Assembly (NCBI RefSeq): GCF_014138285.1
Contig: NZ_JACGXN010000007.1
Coordinates: forward strand, 124,001 to 188,000
Direction of reading: 5' to 3'
Source: Phyllobacterium myrsinacearum
Lineage (GTDB): Bacteria; Pseudomonadota; Alphaproteobacteria; Rhizobiales; Rhizobiaceae
Length of the DNA stretch: 64,000 nt
The position numbers were made by a program, and so were the translations under genes. Position 1 is the first letter of the stretch, and the number at the start of each line of letters is the position of its first letter. This document shows positions 8,668-17,495 of this stretch, one piece after another. The notes beneath the pieces are model-generated. The model had not been told where the DNA came from. It ran no database searches and saw nothing but the letters and a program-made list of their open reading frames with translations.

Positions 8668-9627
8668 ATGAGCGGTCCTGTCCTCAAACTGGTGGCCCAG
8701 CGCATTGCGATGGGCCTTCTCCTCCTTCTGGCAGTTTCGGTGTTGATCTTCGCAGGCACCCAGATACTGCCGGGAGATGTGGCGCAATCCATTCTCGGCC
8801 AGTCGGCCACACCGGAGGCACTGGAAAACCTGCGGCGTGACATGGGGCTGAATGATCCGGCCTATATCCGCTACCTGCATTGGCTCGGCGGCATACTGAC
8901 CGGTGATCTCGGCACGGCGCTCTCCAGCGGACAGGACATCGCGACATCACTCAAGGGGCGGTTGTGGAACACCCTTTTCCTCGCATTCTGGGCAGCGGCC
9001 GTTTCCATTCCGCTGGCCATTGCCCTCGGTTTGCTAGCCGTGCGCTATCGCAACGGCTGGGTTGACAAGATCATCTCCGGCCTCGGCCTCGCATCCACGT
9101 CGTTGCCGGAGTTTTTTACCGGTTATCTGCTGATCTATTTCGTGGCCGTGCGTCTGCAATGGTTCCCGAGCGTCTCCACGGTTTACGACGGCATGCCGCT
9201 CGGCGAACGGCTGAGCGCCATCGCCTTGCCGGTCACGGTGCTGACTCTGGTTGTTCTGGCCCATATGATGCGCATGACCCGGGCGGCCATCCTCAATGTC
9301 ATGCAGTCGGCCTATATCGAAACCGCGGAACTCAAGGGACTGACACCCTTCCAGATCATTGCCCGCCATGCTTTCCCCAATGCCATCGCCCCGATCGTCA
9401 ATGTCGTGATGCTCAATCTGGCATTCCTTGTGGTCGGCGTCGTCGTGGTCGAGGTGATCTTCGTCTATCCCGGCATGGGGCAATATCTGGTGGACCATGT
9501 AGCCAAGCGCGACGTGCCGGTTGTTCAGGCATGCGGGCTGGTTTTCGCGGCTGTTTACATCACCCTCAATATCATTGCTGACATCGTGGCGATTGTTTCC
9601 AATCCCCGCCTCAGACATCCAAAGTGA
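8668..9627 (+). CDS. Peptide-type ABC transporter permease (DppB-like)
   Basis: Inner-membrane subunit of 319 residues, standard length for DppB/OppB. The first helix (RIAMGLLLLLAVSVLIFAG) is followed by the family's conserved periplasmic segment (LPGDVAQSILGQSATPEALENLR in pieces, 29-51). The EAA-like loop reads IETAELKGLTPFQIIARHAFPNA near 212-234, and the end shows YPGMGQYLVDHVAKRDVPVVQ, all typical. It starts 11 bases after the binding-protein stop and is followed 9 bases later by the DppC-like gene, so it sits within one operon. Confidence 0.93.
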   Translation: MSGPVLKLVAQRIAMGLLLLLAVSVLIFAGTQILPGDVAQSILGQSATPEALENLRRDMGLNDPAYIRYLHWLGGILTGDLGTALSSGQDIATSLKGRLWNTLFLAFWAAAVSIPLAIALGLLAVRYRNGWVDKIISGLGLASTSLPEFFTGYLLIYFVAVRLQWFPSVSTVYDGMPLGERLSAIALPVTVLTLVVLAHMMRMTRAAILNVMQSAYIETAELKGLTPFQIIARHAFPNAIAPIVNVVMLNLAFLVVGVVVVEVIFVYPGMGQYLVDHVAKRDVPVVQACGLVFAAVYITLNIIADIVAIVSNPRLRHPK

Positions 9628-9636
9628 GGCCGCGCC

Positions 9637-10467
9637 ATGCTGAATGTTAAGAACATCCCCATCAGCGCCTGGATCGGCCTGATCATCACGGCGGTCTTTC
9701 TGTTCGCGGCCATCTTTGCGCCGTGGGTTGCCCCGTATTCCGTCGGCGAAACAGTCGGCGATGTCTGGGAGCCCATGTCGGCGAAATACTGGCTCGGTAC
9801 GGACAATCTCGGCCGGGACCTGTTGTCCCGTATGATCTACGGCGCGCGCATCACCATCTTCATCGCCGCGATGGCTACGGCGCTGTCGTTCATTCTCGGA
9901 TCGGTGCTGGGTTTTGCCGCCGCCGTTATCGGCGGCTGGTTCGACCAGCTCATGTCGCGTTTCGTCGATCTGATCATGGCGATCCCGACATTGATCTTTG
10001 CCCTTGTCGTGTTGTCGGTTCTGCCCGGCAATGTCACCACACTGATCCTTGTCATGGGCCTGCTTGACGCCACGCGCGTCTACCGGTTGGCCCGGGCTGT
10101 GGCGGTCGACATCAATGTCATGGATTTCGTCGAGGCGGCGAAGCTGCGCGGCGAGGGGCGTATCTGGATCATCTTCCGCGAGATACTGCCCAACGCCCTG
10201 ACCCCGCTGATTGCCGAACTCGGCCTGCGTTTCATCTTTGCCGTGCTGTTCCTGTCGGCACTGTCATTCCTTGGTCTCGGCGTCCAACCGCCGGATGCGG
10301 ACTGGGGCGGCATGGTCAAGGAGAACAAGGAAGGTATCGTCTTCGGCATTCCGGCCGCGCTGATTCCGGCCGCCGCTATTGCCGTGCTGGCGATCTCCGT
10401 CAATCTCGTCGCCGACTGGATTCTCAACCGGACCACAAGCCTGAAGGGAGGACGCGGCAATGGCTAA
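9637..10467 (+). CDS. Peptide-type ABC transporter permease (DppC-like)
   Basis: Second membrane subunit, 276 residues. The DppC hallmark LGTDNLGRDLLSRMIYGAR lies at 53-71, and the ATPase-contact loop is FVEAAKLRGEGRIWIIFREI near 163-182. The C-terminal ALSFLGLGVQPPDADWGGM segment is also diagnostic. Its last 8 bases overlap the start of the double ATPase gene, which indicates translational coupling. The protein pairs with the DppB-like subunit to form the channel. Confidence 0.93.
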   Translation: MLNVKNIPISAWIGLIITAVFLFAAIFAPWVAPYSVGETVGDVWEPMSAKYWLGTDNLGRDLLSRMIYGARITIFIAAMATALSFILGSVLGFAAAVIGGWFDQLMSRFVDLIMAIPTLIFALVVLSVLPGNVTTLILVMGLLDATRVYRLARAVAVDINVMDFVEAAKLRGEGRIWIIFREILPNALTPLIAELGLRFIFAVLFLSALSFLGLGVQPPDADWGGMVKENKEGIVFGIPAALIPAAAIAVLAISVNLVADWILNRTTSLKGGRGNG

Positions 10468-12121
10468 AGCGCCTGCGAAAGACAAGACCGGTCTCCTTCT
10501 CGACATCCGCAATCTGCGGATCGAAGCGACCAGTTATCCGCCCGGCGAGGCGCCGCGAAACGTGGTGATCGTCGATAATGTCTCGGTAAAGGTGGAGCGC
10601 GGCAAGGTGCTCGGGCTGATCGGCGAATCCGGCGCGGGCAAGTCGACCATCGGCCTTTCCGGTATGGGCTATGGCCGCGGCGGCGTACGCATCACCGGCG
10701 GCGAAGTGTTGCTCAACGGGCGTGATATCCTCAAAGGCGGTGCAAAGACGCTGCGGCAGATCCGGGGCCGGGAAGTCTGCTATGTCGCGCAGTCCGCCGC
10801 TGCGGCCTTCAATCCGGCGCGCAAACTGATGGATCAGGTGATTGAGGCGGCGCTTCAGCACAGGATCGCCACGCGCGCCGAGGCGGAAAAGCGCGCTATT
10901 GGACTGTTCAAAAAGCTGGGCCTGCCCAACCCTGAAACCTTTGGGCAGCGGTTTCCGCATCAGGTTTCCGGTGGTCAGCTGCAACGGGCCATGACAGCCA
11001 TGGCGCTGTGTTCCGAGCCGGATCTAATCGTGTTCGACGAGCCGACAACGGCGCTTGATGTGACCACGCAGATCGACGTGCTTGCCTCGATCAAGGATGC
11101 CATTCGCGATACGAATGTTGCCGCACTCTACATCACCCATGACCTGGCTGTTGTGGCGCAGGTGGCCGATGACATCATGGTGCTGCGTCATGGAAAGATG
11201 GTGGAATATGGCGACACGCGTCAGATCATCAAGGAGCCGCGCGAGGACTATACGCGCCAGCTGGTGTCCGTGCATCACATCCCGCACCAGGAAAAGACGT
11301 CCGACAATACACCCATCCTGTCGGTGAAGAACATCACTGCTGCCTATGGCGGCGGGCTGGTAAAGGTACTGAAAAACGTATCGGTTGATCTGCATCTCGG
11401 CCAGACGCTGGCGGTTGTCGGCGAATCCGGCTCAGGCAAATCCACGCTGGCGCGGGCCATTACCGGTCTGTTGCCGCCGATGGAGGGTACGATCACTTTT
11501 GACGGGCGTACGCTATCACCGCGCCTCGCCAACCGCACCCGCAACGATCTGCGCGAATTGCAGATGATCTATCAGATGGCCGACGTGGCGATGAATCCGC
11601 GCCAGACCATCGGAACCATCATCGGTCGGCCGCTCGAATTCTATTTCGGCATGCGCGGCAAGGTGCGTGATGCGCGCATTGCCGAATTGCTCGACAAGAT
11701 CGAGATGGGCAAGGGCTTTGCCGACCGTTATCCAGCGGAATTGTCAGGCGGACAGAAGCAGCGTGTCTGCATTGCCCGTGCACTTGCGGCCAAGCCGAAA
11801 CTGATCATCTGCGACGAGGTGACGAGCGCACTCGATCCGCTTGTGGCCGACGGCATTTTGAAGCTTCTGCTCGATCTGCAGGCGGATGAACACGTCGCCT
11901 ACCTCTTCATCACCCACGATCTTGCGACGGTGAAATCCATCGCCGATGCGATTGCGGTGATGTATCGGGGCGAGGTGGTGCGCTACGGCCCGAAATCACA
12001 GGTGCTCAAGCCGCCCTTTGATGCCTATACCGATCTACTGCTGTCATCGGTTCCGGAAATGGAACTTGGCTGGCTGGAGGGAGCCGTGAAAAACCGCCGC
12101 ATGGCGAGTGCGGGGAATTAG
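10460..12121 (+). CDS. Fused peptide ABC transporter ATP-binding protein (DppD-DppF type)
   Basis: A 553-residue protein with two complete ABC domains, which in many systems are separate DppD and DppF subunits. Domain 1: Walker A GESGAGKST near 54-62, signature VSGGQLQR, Walker B IVFDEPTTALD. Domain 2: Walker A GESGSGKST near 321-329, signature LSGGQKQR, and LIICDEVTSALD. The second Walker B carries Val in place of the usual Pro (DEV rather than DEP), a minor deviation. The start overlaps the DppC-like gene by 8 bases. It is the last gene of the transporter operon, which ends at a palindromic repeat element. Confidence 0.92.
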   Translation: MAKAPAKDKTGLLLDIRNLRIEATSYPPGEAPRNVVIVDNVSVKVERGKVLGLIGESGAGKSTIGLSGMGYGRGGVRITGGEVLLNGRDILKGGAKTLRQIRGREVCYVAQSAAAAFNPARKLMDQVIEAALQHRIATRAEAEKRAIGLFKKLGLPNPETFGQRFPHQVSGGQLQRAMTAMALCSEPDLIVFDEPTTALDVTTQIDVLASIKDAIRDTNVAALYITHDLAVVAQVADDIMVLRHGKMVEYGDTRQIIKEPREDYTRQLVSVHHIPHQEKTSDNTPILSVKNITAAYGGGLVKVLKNVSVDLHLGQTLAVVGESGSGKSTLARAITGLLPPMEGTITFDGRTLSPRLANRTRNDLRELQMIYQMADVAMNPRQTIGTIIGRPLEFYFGMRGKVRDARIAELLDKIEMGKGFADRYPAELSGGQKQRVCIARALAAKPKLIICDEVTSALDPLVADGILKLLLDLQADEHVAYLFITHDLATVKSIADAIAVMYRGEVVRYGPKSQVLKPPFDAYTDLLLSSVPEMELGWLEGAVKNRRMASAGN

Positions 12122-12135
12122 GGGAATTTGCCCCA

Positions 12136-12325
12136 TTATCTCTCCCCTTGCGGGAGAGAACGGATTTTCTTGGATTTAGCTTCTTCGCTAAATCCTTAGA
12201 AAATCCAAGAGAGGGGATTTATGTGAATTCTGGAACTTCCCCTCTCGTGCGATTTCTAGCACTTGAGCTTCGCTGCGCTCGCTAAGATGCTGAAATCGCT
12301 TTCTCCCCCACAAGGGGGGAGATAA
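12136..12325. repeat. Mosaic palindromic element, relative of family B (copy B1)
   Basis: Between two convergent genes lies a block made of nested palindromes. The outer ends resemble the CTCCCCC-GCAA-GGGGGGAG hairpins of family B. Inside are two further imperfect inverted repeats: 12162-12180 with 12187-12206 (GGATTTTCT...AGAAAATCC around a TTCTTC loop), and 12250-12261 with 12288-12298. This differs from the three better copies, so it looks like a mosaic or rearranged relative. In either direction it could act as a transcription end. Confidence 0.7.
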
Positions 12326-12344
12326 CCGAGTAACTACTTTAAAC

Positions 12345-13295
12345 TTAAAGCTGGCCCGGCCAGCGGCCCTGTCCCAGCAGATGCACGGCGGTGCAGACGC
12401 GGCGGAAACTGGAGCGCGCGCGTGTGACACTGTGGCGGGCGCGCAGGTAGCCATGCACCAGACCGGGTTCGTTGTTCCAGATCGCCTTGCCGCCTGCGGC
12501 CAGGATCTTGTCACGGTAGTGGCGGCCATCATCGGAAAGAGGATCGCATTCGGCCGAAATCACGATTGTATCGGGCAGGCCGGAAAAGTCCGTGTCGGCG
12601 AGCGGGACAAAGCGTGGATCCGCCGACCAGTCCTCGCCGCCGCTTCTGATCTTTGCATAATAGAGCGTATCACGCGTGGTCAGCATCGGCGCTTCGGCAT
12701 GGGTGACATAGGAGCCTTGATCCTGCGCACCGCCCAGTCCCGGATAGACCATGACCTGGCCGATGGGTGCGCGATTGCTATGGCGCACATGGTGCGAAAC
12801 CGCAGCAACCAGATTGCCGCCGGCGCTGTCACCGCACAGGACAATCGGCAGGCTGGACGTGGCCGCCACATGCTCGAATGCCGCAAGGCAATCCTCGAAT
12901 GAGGCGGGGTGCAGATGTTCCGGAGCGAGGCGATAATCGACCGAGACGACGTGAAAGCCGGTGGCGTCGCAAATCTCGGCACAAACATCATCATGGCTGT
13001 CGAGGCCGCCGACGACAAAGCCGCCGCCATGGAAATACAGGCATATCGCTTCGGGATCACTGTCGCGCTTTTCATACATGCGGATTGGTATTTTGCGGTC
13101 TTCGGCATCGATGAAACGATCCATCGCCAAAACGCCTGTGGGATAACCGGTAAAGAAGGCCCCGCACATCCGGTTATACACGTCGCGCTGCTGGGCAACA
13201 GTATGGTCAACGGCATCGGGCGGATAAAAGCTGTTCGTCCGCTCGATGAAAGCCCAGGTTTCCGTGTCGATCAGGACTGAATAATCAGCGCTCAT
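12345..13295 (-). CDS. Alpha/beta hydrolase of the hormone-sensitive-lipase (HSL) family
   Basis: Predicted 316-residue cytoplasmic esterase. The HSL oxyanion motif FHGGGFVVGG covers 88-97, the nucleophile elbow GDSAGGN has Ser at about 157, an acid residue is likely in ECDPLSDDG, and the catalytic His is in LVHGY near the end. ATG at 13295 was chosen because AGGGCAG precedes it and because it overlaps the stop of the crotonase gene by 4 bases (ATGA), a sign of coupling. It is the last gene of the gamma-butyrobetaine/carnitine operon. A plausible role is releasing carnitine or a related betaine from O-acyl esters, as acylcarnitine hydrolases do in pseudomonads; this is inferred from position only. 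Confidence 0.85.
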   Translation of the reverse strand: MSADYSVLIDTETWAFIERTNSFYPPDAVDHTVAQQRDVYNRMCGAFFTGYPTGVLAMDRFIDAEDRKIPIRMYEKRDSDPEAICLYFHGGGFVVGGLDSHDDVCAEICDATGFHVVSVDYRLAPEHLHPASFEDCLAAFEHVAATSSLPIVLCGDSAGGNLVAAVSHHVRHSNRAPIGQVMVYPGLGGAQDQGSYVTHAEAPMLTTRDTLYYAKIRSGGEDWSADPRFVPLADTDFSGLPDTIVISAECDPLSDDGRHYRDKILAAGGKAIWNNEPGLVHGYLRARHSVTRARSSFRRVCTAVHLLGQGRWPGQL

Positions 13296-14074
13296 CTGCC
13301 CTTCCATACAGGATCGCGTTTTTCGGCAAAGGCCTTGAACCCTTCCTGACCATCTTCCGAAGCGTACAAGACGTCAACCGTGCGGAATTTACGCTTGGTG
13401 ATCCAGTTCATGGCATCCTGGAAACTCATGTCTTCCGCTTCGCGCGCCACTTCCTTGATGGCGGCGAACACCAGCGGCGGGCCGCTTTCCAGCAGCCGGG
13501 CGATCTCCCAGACCCGTTCCATCAGTTTGTCCTTGGGCAGGACCTCGTTGACGAGGCCCCAGCGATGCGCCTCGGTGACATCCATCCAGCGGCCGGTCAG
13601 AAGCAGATCCATGGCCACGTGGTAGGGAATGCGCTTGGGCAGTTTCACCGTTGCGGCATCAGCCAGCGTGCCCGCGCGGATTTCCGGCAGGGCAAAGCTG
13701 GAATGGTCGGAGGCATAGATGAGATCGCAGGAGAGGGCGAGTTCGAACCCGCCGCCCACCGCCATGCCGTTGACGGCGGCGATGACGGGCTTGTTGAAGT
13801 CGCGCATTTCCTGCAGGCCGCCAAAGCCGCCGACACCGTAATCACCGTCCACCGCATCGCCGCTTGCTGCGGCTTTGAGGTCCCAGCCGGCGCAGAAGAA
13901 CTTGTCGCCTTCGGTCTGGACAATCGCGACGCGAAGCTCGGGATCGTCGCGGAATTTTTGAAACGTTTCACCGAGCAGGCGGCTCGTCTTCAGGTCGATG
14001 GCATTGGCCTTCGGACGGTCCAATGTGATTTCAAGAATGCCGCCTTCGCGGCGCGTCCTGACGACATCATTCAT
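13292..14074 (-). CDS. Enoyl-CoA hydratase/crotonase, probable crotonobetainyl-CoA hydratase
   Basis: Predicted 260-residue crotonase-fold protein. It would add water to crotonobetainyl-CoA to give carnitinyl-CoA (the CaiD reaction). The oxyanion-hole region FFCAGWDLKAA (59-69) and VNGMAVGGGFELALSCDL (101-118) are clear, with catalytic Glu candidates at about 111 and 131 (PEIRAGTLADA). ATG at 14074 has a good AGGGGAG upstream; the frame runs open to 14104 but without support. Its first 8 bases overlap the end of the acyl-CoA synthetase gene and its end overlaps the esterase gene. The carnitine assignment rests on the neighbours, since crotonases cannot be told apart by motif alone. Confidence 0.85.
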   Translation of the reverse strand: MNDVVRTRREGGILEITLDRPKANAIDLKTSRLLGETFQKFRDDPELRVAIVQTEGDKFFCAGWDLKAAASGDAVDGDYGVGGFGGLQEMRDFNKPVIAAVNGMAVGGGFELALSCDLIYASDHSSFALPEIRAGTLADAATVKLPKRIPYHVAMDLLLTGRWMDVTEAHRWGLVNEVLPKDKLMERVWEIARLLESGPPLVFAAIKEVAREAEDMSFQDAMNWITKRKFRTVDVLYASEDGQEGFKAFAEKRDPVWKGR

Positions 14075-16139
14075 GCAACTCTCCCCTGGTGATGAGCAGC
14101 GCATCGGCTATCCATGCGCCTTGGCCGCTGCGGCATACAAGCAGCGGATTGATATCGAGTTCAACAATCCTGCCCGCATTCTTGACCGCAAATCCGGCAA
14201 TGCCAAGAATTGCGTCGAGCGCAGCATCAAGATCAGCTTTCGGCTTGCCGCGATAGCCATCGAGCAGCGGGAACATGCGCAGGCTCCGAAGCGCGGCTTC
14301 GATCTCCACAAGGCTGGACGGCAGGAGCAGCGTAACACTGTCTTTCAACAGTTCCACCAGAACGCCGCCGGTCCCGAGGGTCATCAGCGGACCGAACTGC
14401 GGATCATCGACAATACCGACGATGAGTTCGGCAACCGCATCGGTCACCATGCGCTCGACATAGAGACCGCTGCCGATGCTGATGAGGTCGGTTGCCGCCG
14501 CACGGACGGCTTCGGCATCGCGCAGATTGAGCCGCACCGCATTGTGTTCGGATTTGTGCGCAACGCCGAGGGCCTTCAATGCCACTGGAAAGGTCAGTTC
14601 TTCCGCAGCCGTAATGGCCGCATCGACAGTCTGGCAGCGTCGACCCGGTGGTACGGGCAGGCCATGTTTCGCAAGGATGGCCTTTGCCGCCGCTTCATCA
14701 GGCGCCTGTTCGTCTGCGTCACGGATTTCCGGGGAGACGACCGGCTGGGTAAGGGACGTCTTCCATGCCCTGCCGATAAAGGCGGCGGCTTCCGCCGCAT
14801 CGAAAGCTTCGGTGATGCCGCAGAGCGGCGCGATGCCCTGCGCCATCAGCCCGGCCATATATTCTTCCGGAATGTTTTCCGGCAGCGACGCGACGATGGC
14901 GCCCTTGGCCCCGTTGGTCTTGAGGGCCGATTCAAAACCACGCACTGTCGACCACCAGTCCACGTCGGAACAGCGGTCTTTCCGTGGGAAATCAAGCACA
15001 AGACAGCTCAAGCCAAACCCGCCTGACACCATGGCGGTGAAAGTTTGGGTCAGCGCCGGTTCATTGTTCCAGATGAACGTGTGGTAGTCCAGTGGGTTGG
15101 CCACGGCGACCAGCGGTCCCAGCGTGGATTTGACCTTGGCACGATGCTCGGATGTAAGTGCTGGGAAGTGGATGCTCCGTCCCTCGGCGCTGTCTGCCAT
15201 GACAGAGGCTTCACCGCCGGAACAGCTCATGGAGCACAGAGTATCGCCATCGAGCGGTCCGTGTACATGCAGGAGTTTCAGGGTTTCGAGGAAAGACGCG
15301 ATGGAATTGACGCGGGCAATGCCAAGCCGTTTCAGGAATGCATCCGATGCCGCATCCGATCCGGCCAGCGAGGCCGTATGCGACACCGTGGCGGCGCGTG
15401 CTTGGGCAGAGCGTCCGACCTTCATGGCGACGATGGGTTTGTTCAGCTCGCGTGCGCGCTTTGCCAATGCTTCGAATTTTGCTGCCGATTGAAATGCTTC
15501 GATGTGGAGGCCCAGCGCCGTCACCCGTTCATCCTCAAGCAGGGCAATGGCCATATCAGGCAGGCCCGTCTGCGCCTGATTGCCTGCCGTCATGACGTGG
15601 GCAATCGGCAATCCGCGCGTCTGCATCGTCATGTTGATGGCGATATTGGAGGATTGCGTGATGATGGCGACGCCACGCTCGTCGGCGGCGAGCCTGCGCC
15701 CACCATGCTGGTCCGGCCAGAGCAGGGCACCATCGCAATAATTGATCAGGCCGTAACAGTTCGGCCCGATGATGGGCATGTCGCCCGCCGCCTCGATCAG
15801 CTCATCCTGCAGGCGTGCGCCATCCGCATCATCGGCGCCAGCTTCGAGAAACCCCGAGGCGTAGCAGACGGCAACACCCGCGCCGCGTTCGCGCAATTGC
15901 CTGACGATATCAAGGGTCAGAAAGCGGTTGACGCCGACAAACGCGGCATCGGGACTGCCGGGCAGATCGGCAACGGAGCGGTAGGCCTTGAGCCCGAGGA
16001 TTTCGTCGTGCTTGGGATGCACCGGCCATATCTCGCCGGAGAATCCCATTTTCTGTGATTGCCTGATGACTTCGGCGGCCTGAAGGCCACCGAAGACAGC
16101 AATGGTTTTGGGACGGAGCAGACGATCGAGGTTTGCCAT
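14067..16139 (-). CDS. ADP-forming acyl-CoA synthetase, probable betaine:CoA ligase
   Basis: Predicted 690-residue protein with the order CoA-binding Rossmann domain (1 to about 125), succinyl-CoA-ligase-like domains (about 145-440, with IIGPNCYGLIN near 124-134) and a C-terminal ATP-grasp domain (about 465-690, with FPVALKALGVAHKSEHNAVRLN in parts and LDINPLLV at the end). This is the acetyl-CoA synthetase (ADP-forming) layout, different from the AMP-forming CaiC of Escherichia coli. In Sinorhizobium meliloti a comparable cluster activates gamma-butyrobetaine to its CoA thioester, and the same role is likely here. It lies downstream of the acyl-CoA dehydrogenase, from which it is separated by repeat B2, and is coupled to the hydratase gene. 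Confidence 0.82.
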   Translation of the reverse strand: MANLDRLLRPKTIAVFGGLQAAEVIRQSQKMGFSGEIWPVHPKHDEILGLKAYRSVADLPGSPDAAFVGVNRFLTLDIVRQLRERGAGVAVCYASGFLEAGADDADGARLQDELIEAAGDMPIIGPNCYGLINYCDGALLWPDQHGGRRLAADERGVAIITQSSNIAINMTMQTRGLPIAHVMTAGNQAQTGLPDMAIALLEDERVTALGLHIEAFQSAAKFEALAKRARELNKPIVAMKVGRSAQARAATVSHTASLAGSDAASDAFLKRLGIARVNSIASFLETLKLLHVHGPLDGDTLCSMSCSGGEASVMADSAEGRSIHFPALTSEHRAKVKSTLGPLVAVANPLDYHTFIWNNEPALTQTFTAMVSGGFGLSCLVLDFPRKDRCSDVDWWSTVRGFESALKTNGAKGAIVASLPENIPEEYMAGLMAQGIAPLCGITEAFDAAEAAAFIGRAWKTSLTQPVVSPEIRDADEQAPDEAAAKAILAKHGLPVPPGRRCQTVDAAITAAEELTFPVALKALGVAHKSEHNAVRLNLRDAEAVRAAATDLISIGSGLYVERMVTDAVAELIVGIVDDPQFGPLMTLGTGGVLVELLKDSVTLLLPSSLVEIEAALRSLRMFPLLDGYRGKPKADLDAALDAILGIAGFAVKNAGRIVELDINPLLVCRSGQGAWIADALLITRGELHE

Positions 16140-16149
16140 GTTTCAGACA

Positions 16150-16306
16150 CCCCCCTCTGCCCTGTCGGGCATCTCCCCCGCAAGGGGGGAGATCACATCG
16201 ACATCAAAATTTTCGCTTACTTTGCAATATCTCAGAACTGATCGAAACCGTAATGAAGGCTGATCTCCCCCCTTGCGGGGGAGATGGGCGATAGCCCAGA
16301 GGGGGG
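16150..16306. repeat. Family B inverted-end element, copy B2 (reverse orientation)
   Basis: About 157 bases with long inverted ends, each of which is itself palindromic (ATCTCCCCCGCAAGGGGGG next to the left end and its complement at the right end). The core, read on the reverse strand, starts GCCTTCAT and ends GATGTCGATG, matching B4 and partly B3, so this copy is inverted relative to those. It sits between the acyl-CoA dehydrogenase stop and the synthetase start, inside what is otherwise one operon. Confidence 0.85.
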
Positions 16307-16328
16307 TAAAACCTGATATCATTACCCC

Positions 16329-17492
16329 TTACGCTCCGTGCGGGCGAAGTAGGGCGCGCGAGATGATATGCCGCTGGATTTCCGATGTGCCTTCCCAGAT
16401 GCGCTCCACCCGTGCATCGCGCCAGATCCGTTCGAGCGGCAGATCGTCCATCAGCCCCATGCCGCCGTGAATCTGGATCGCCTCGTCAGCGACAAAGGCC
16501 AGCATTTCCGTGGCTTTCAGTTTGGCCATGGCCATGTCCTGATCGGTGACGGTGCCCTGATCGAATTTCCAGCCCGCCTCAAACGTCAGGAGGTCGGCGG
16601 CCTTCAGTTCCGTTGCCATATCGGCAAGTTTGAACGAAACGCCCTGAAACTTGCCGATCTGCTGGCCGAACTGCTGGCGCTGTGCCGCATATTCAATGGC
16701 ATGGCCAAGCGCGCGTTCGGCCCGGCCGAGACAGGTCGCCGCGACCTGCAACCGTGTGGCACCGAGCCATGTATTGGCGACCTCGAAACCCTTGTGTACT
16801 TCGCCAAGGATCGCATCGGCGGGCAGACGGCAATCATCGAATTCGATGATGGCATTGGTATAGCCCCGGTGCGAGACATTGCGATAACCCTCGCGGATCG
16901 TCATCCCCGGATGGCCCTTGTCGACGAAGAAGGCGGTGATTTTCTTCTTCTTGCCGCGCGGCGTGTCTTCCTCACCTGAGGCCACGAAGAGGATGACAAA
17001 ATCCGCTTCCAATGCATGACTGATGAAGTGCTTGGTGCCGTTGATAACCCAGTCACCACCTTTTTCGACCGCCGTCGCCTTCATGCCGCGCAGGTCGGAA
17101 CCGGCGCCCGGTTCTGTCATGGCGAGGCAATCGGACTTTTCGCCGCGAATGCAGGGATAGAGGTACTTTTCCTTCTGCGCGTCGGTACCGGCGAGCAGGA
17201 TGTTGGAGGGACGGCCAACACAGGACCAGTGCAACGCGTAATTGGCGCGGCCAAGCTCCTTTTCATACAGCAGCCATGTCACGGTATCGAGTCCGGCACC
17301 GCCGACGGATTCCGGCATGTTGGCCGCATAAAGACCTGATGCAATCGCCTTCTGCTTGAGTTCGTCCGCAAGCTCCTTGCGCAGGACACCCGTACGCTCC
17401 ACTTCCGCCTCATGCGGGTAAAGCTCGTTTTCGACAAAGGCCCGGGTTGTCTCGACAATCAGCCTTTGCTCCTCCGAAAGACCGAAATCCAT
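16329..17492 (-). CDS. Acyl-CoA dehydrogenase, probable gamma-butyrobetainyl-CoA dehydrogenase
   Basis: Predicted 387-residue FAD-dependent acyl-CoA dehydrogenase of normal length. It would oxidise gamma-butyrobetainyl-CoA to crotonobetainyl-CoA. Family signatures are clear: LAMTEPGAGSDLRGMKATA near 127-145, QQFGQQIGKFQGVSFKLADMA near 275-295, QIHGGMGLMDDLPLERIWRD near 343-362, and IWEGTSEIQRHIISRAL at the end, which contains the usual catalytic Glu. It starts 3 bases after the stop of the carnitine dehydrogenase gene. The substrate is inferred from context; electrons would pass to an electron-transfer flavoprotein encoded elsewhere. Confidence 0.88.
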   Translation of the reverse strand: MDFGLSEEQRLIVETTRAFVENELYPHEAEVERTGVLRKELADELKQKAIASGLYAANMPESVGGAGLDTVTWLLYEKELGRANYALHWSCVGRPSNILLAGTDAQKEKYLYPCIRGEKSDCLAMTEPGAGSDLRGMKATAVEKGGDWVINGTKHFISHALEADFVILFVASGEEDTPRGKKKKITAFFVDKGHPGMTIREGYRNVSHRGYTNAIIEFDDCRLPADAILGEVHKGFEVANTWLGATRLQVAATCLGRAERALGHAIEYAAQRQQFGQQIGKFQGVSFKLADMATELKAADLLTFEAGWKFDQGTVTDQDMAMAKLKATEMLAFVADEAIQIHGGMGLMDDLPLERIWRDARVERIWEGTSEIQRHIISRALLRPHGA

Positions 17493-17495
17493 GAT

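Noticed and set aside
16150-16306. Insertion sequence within the carnitine operon
   Set aside because: The element is only about 157 bases and has no transposase; it can at most be a non-autonomous element.
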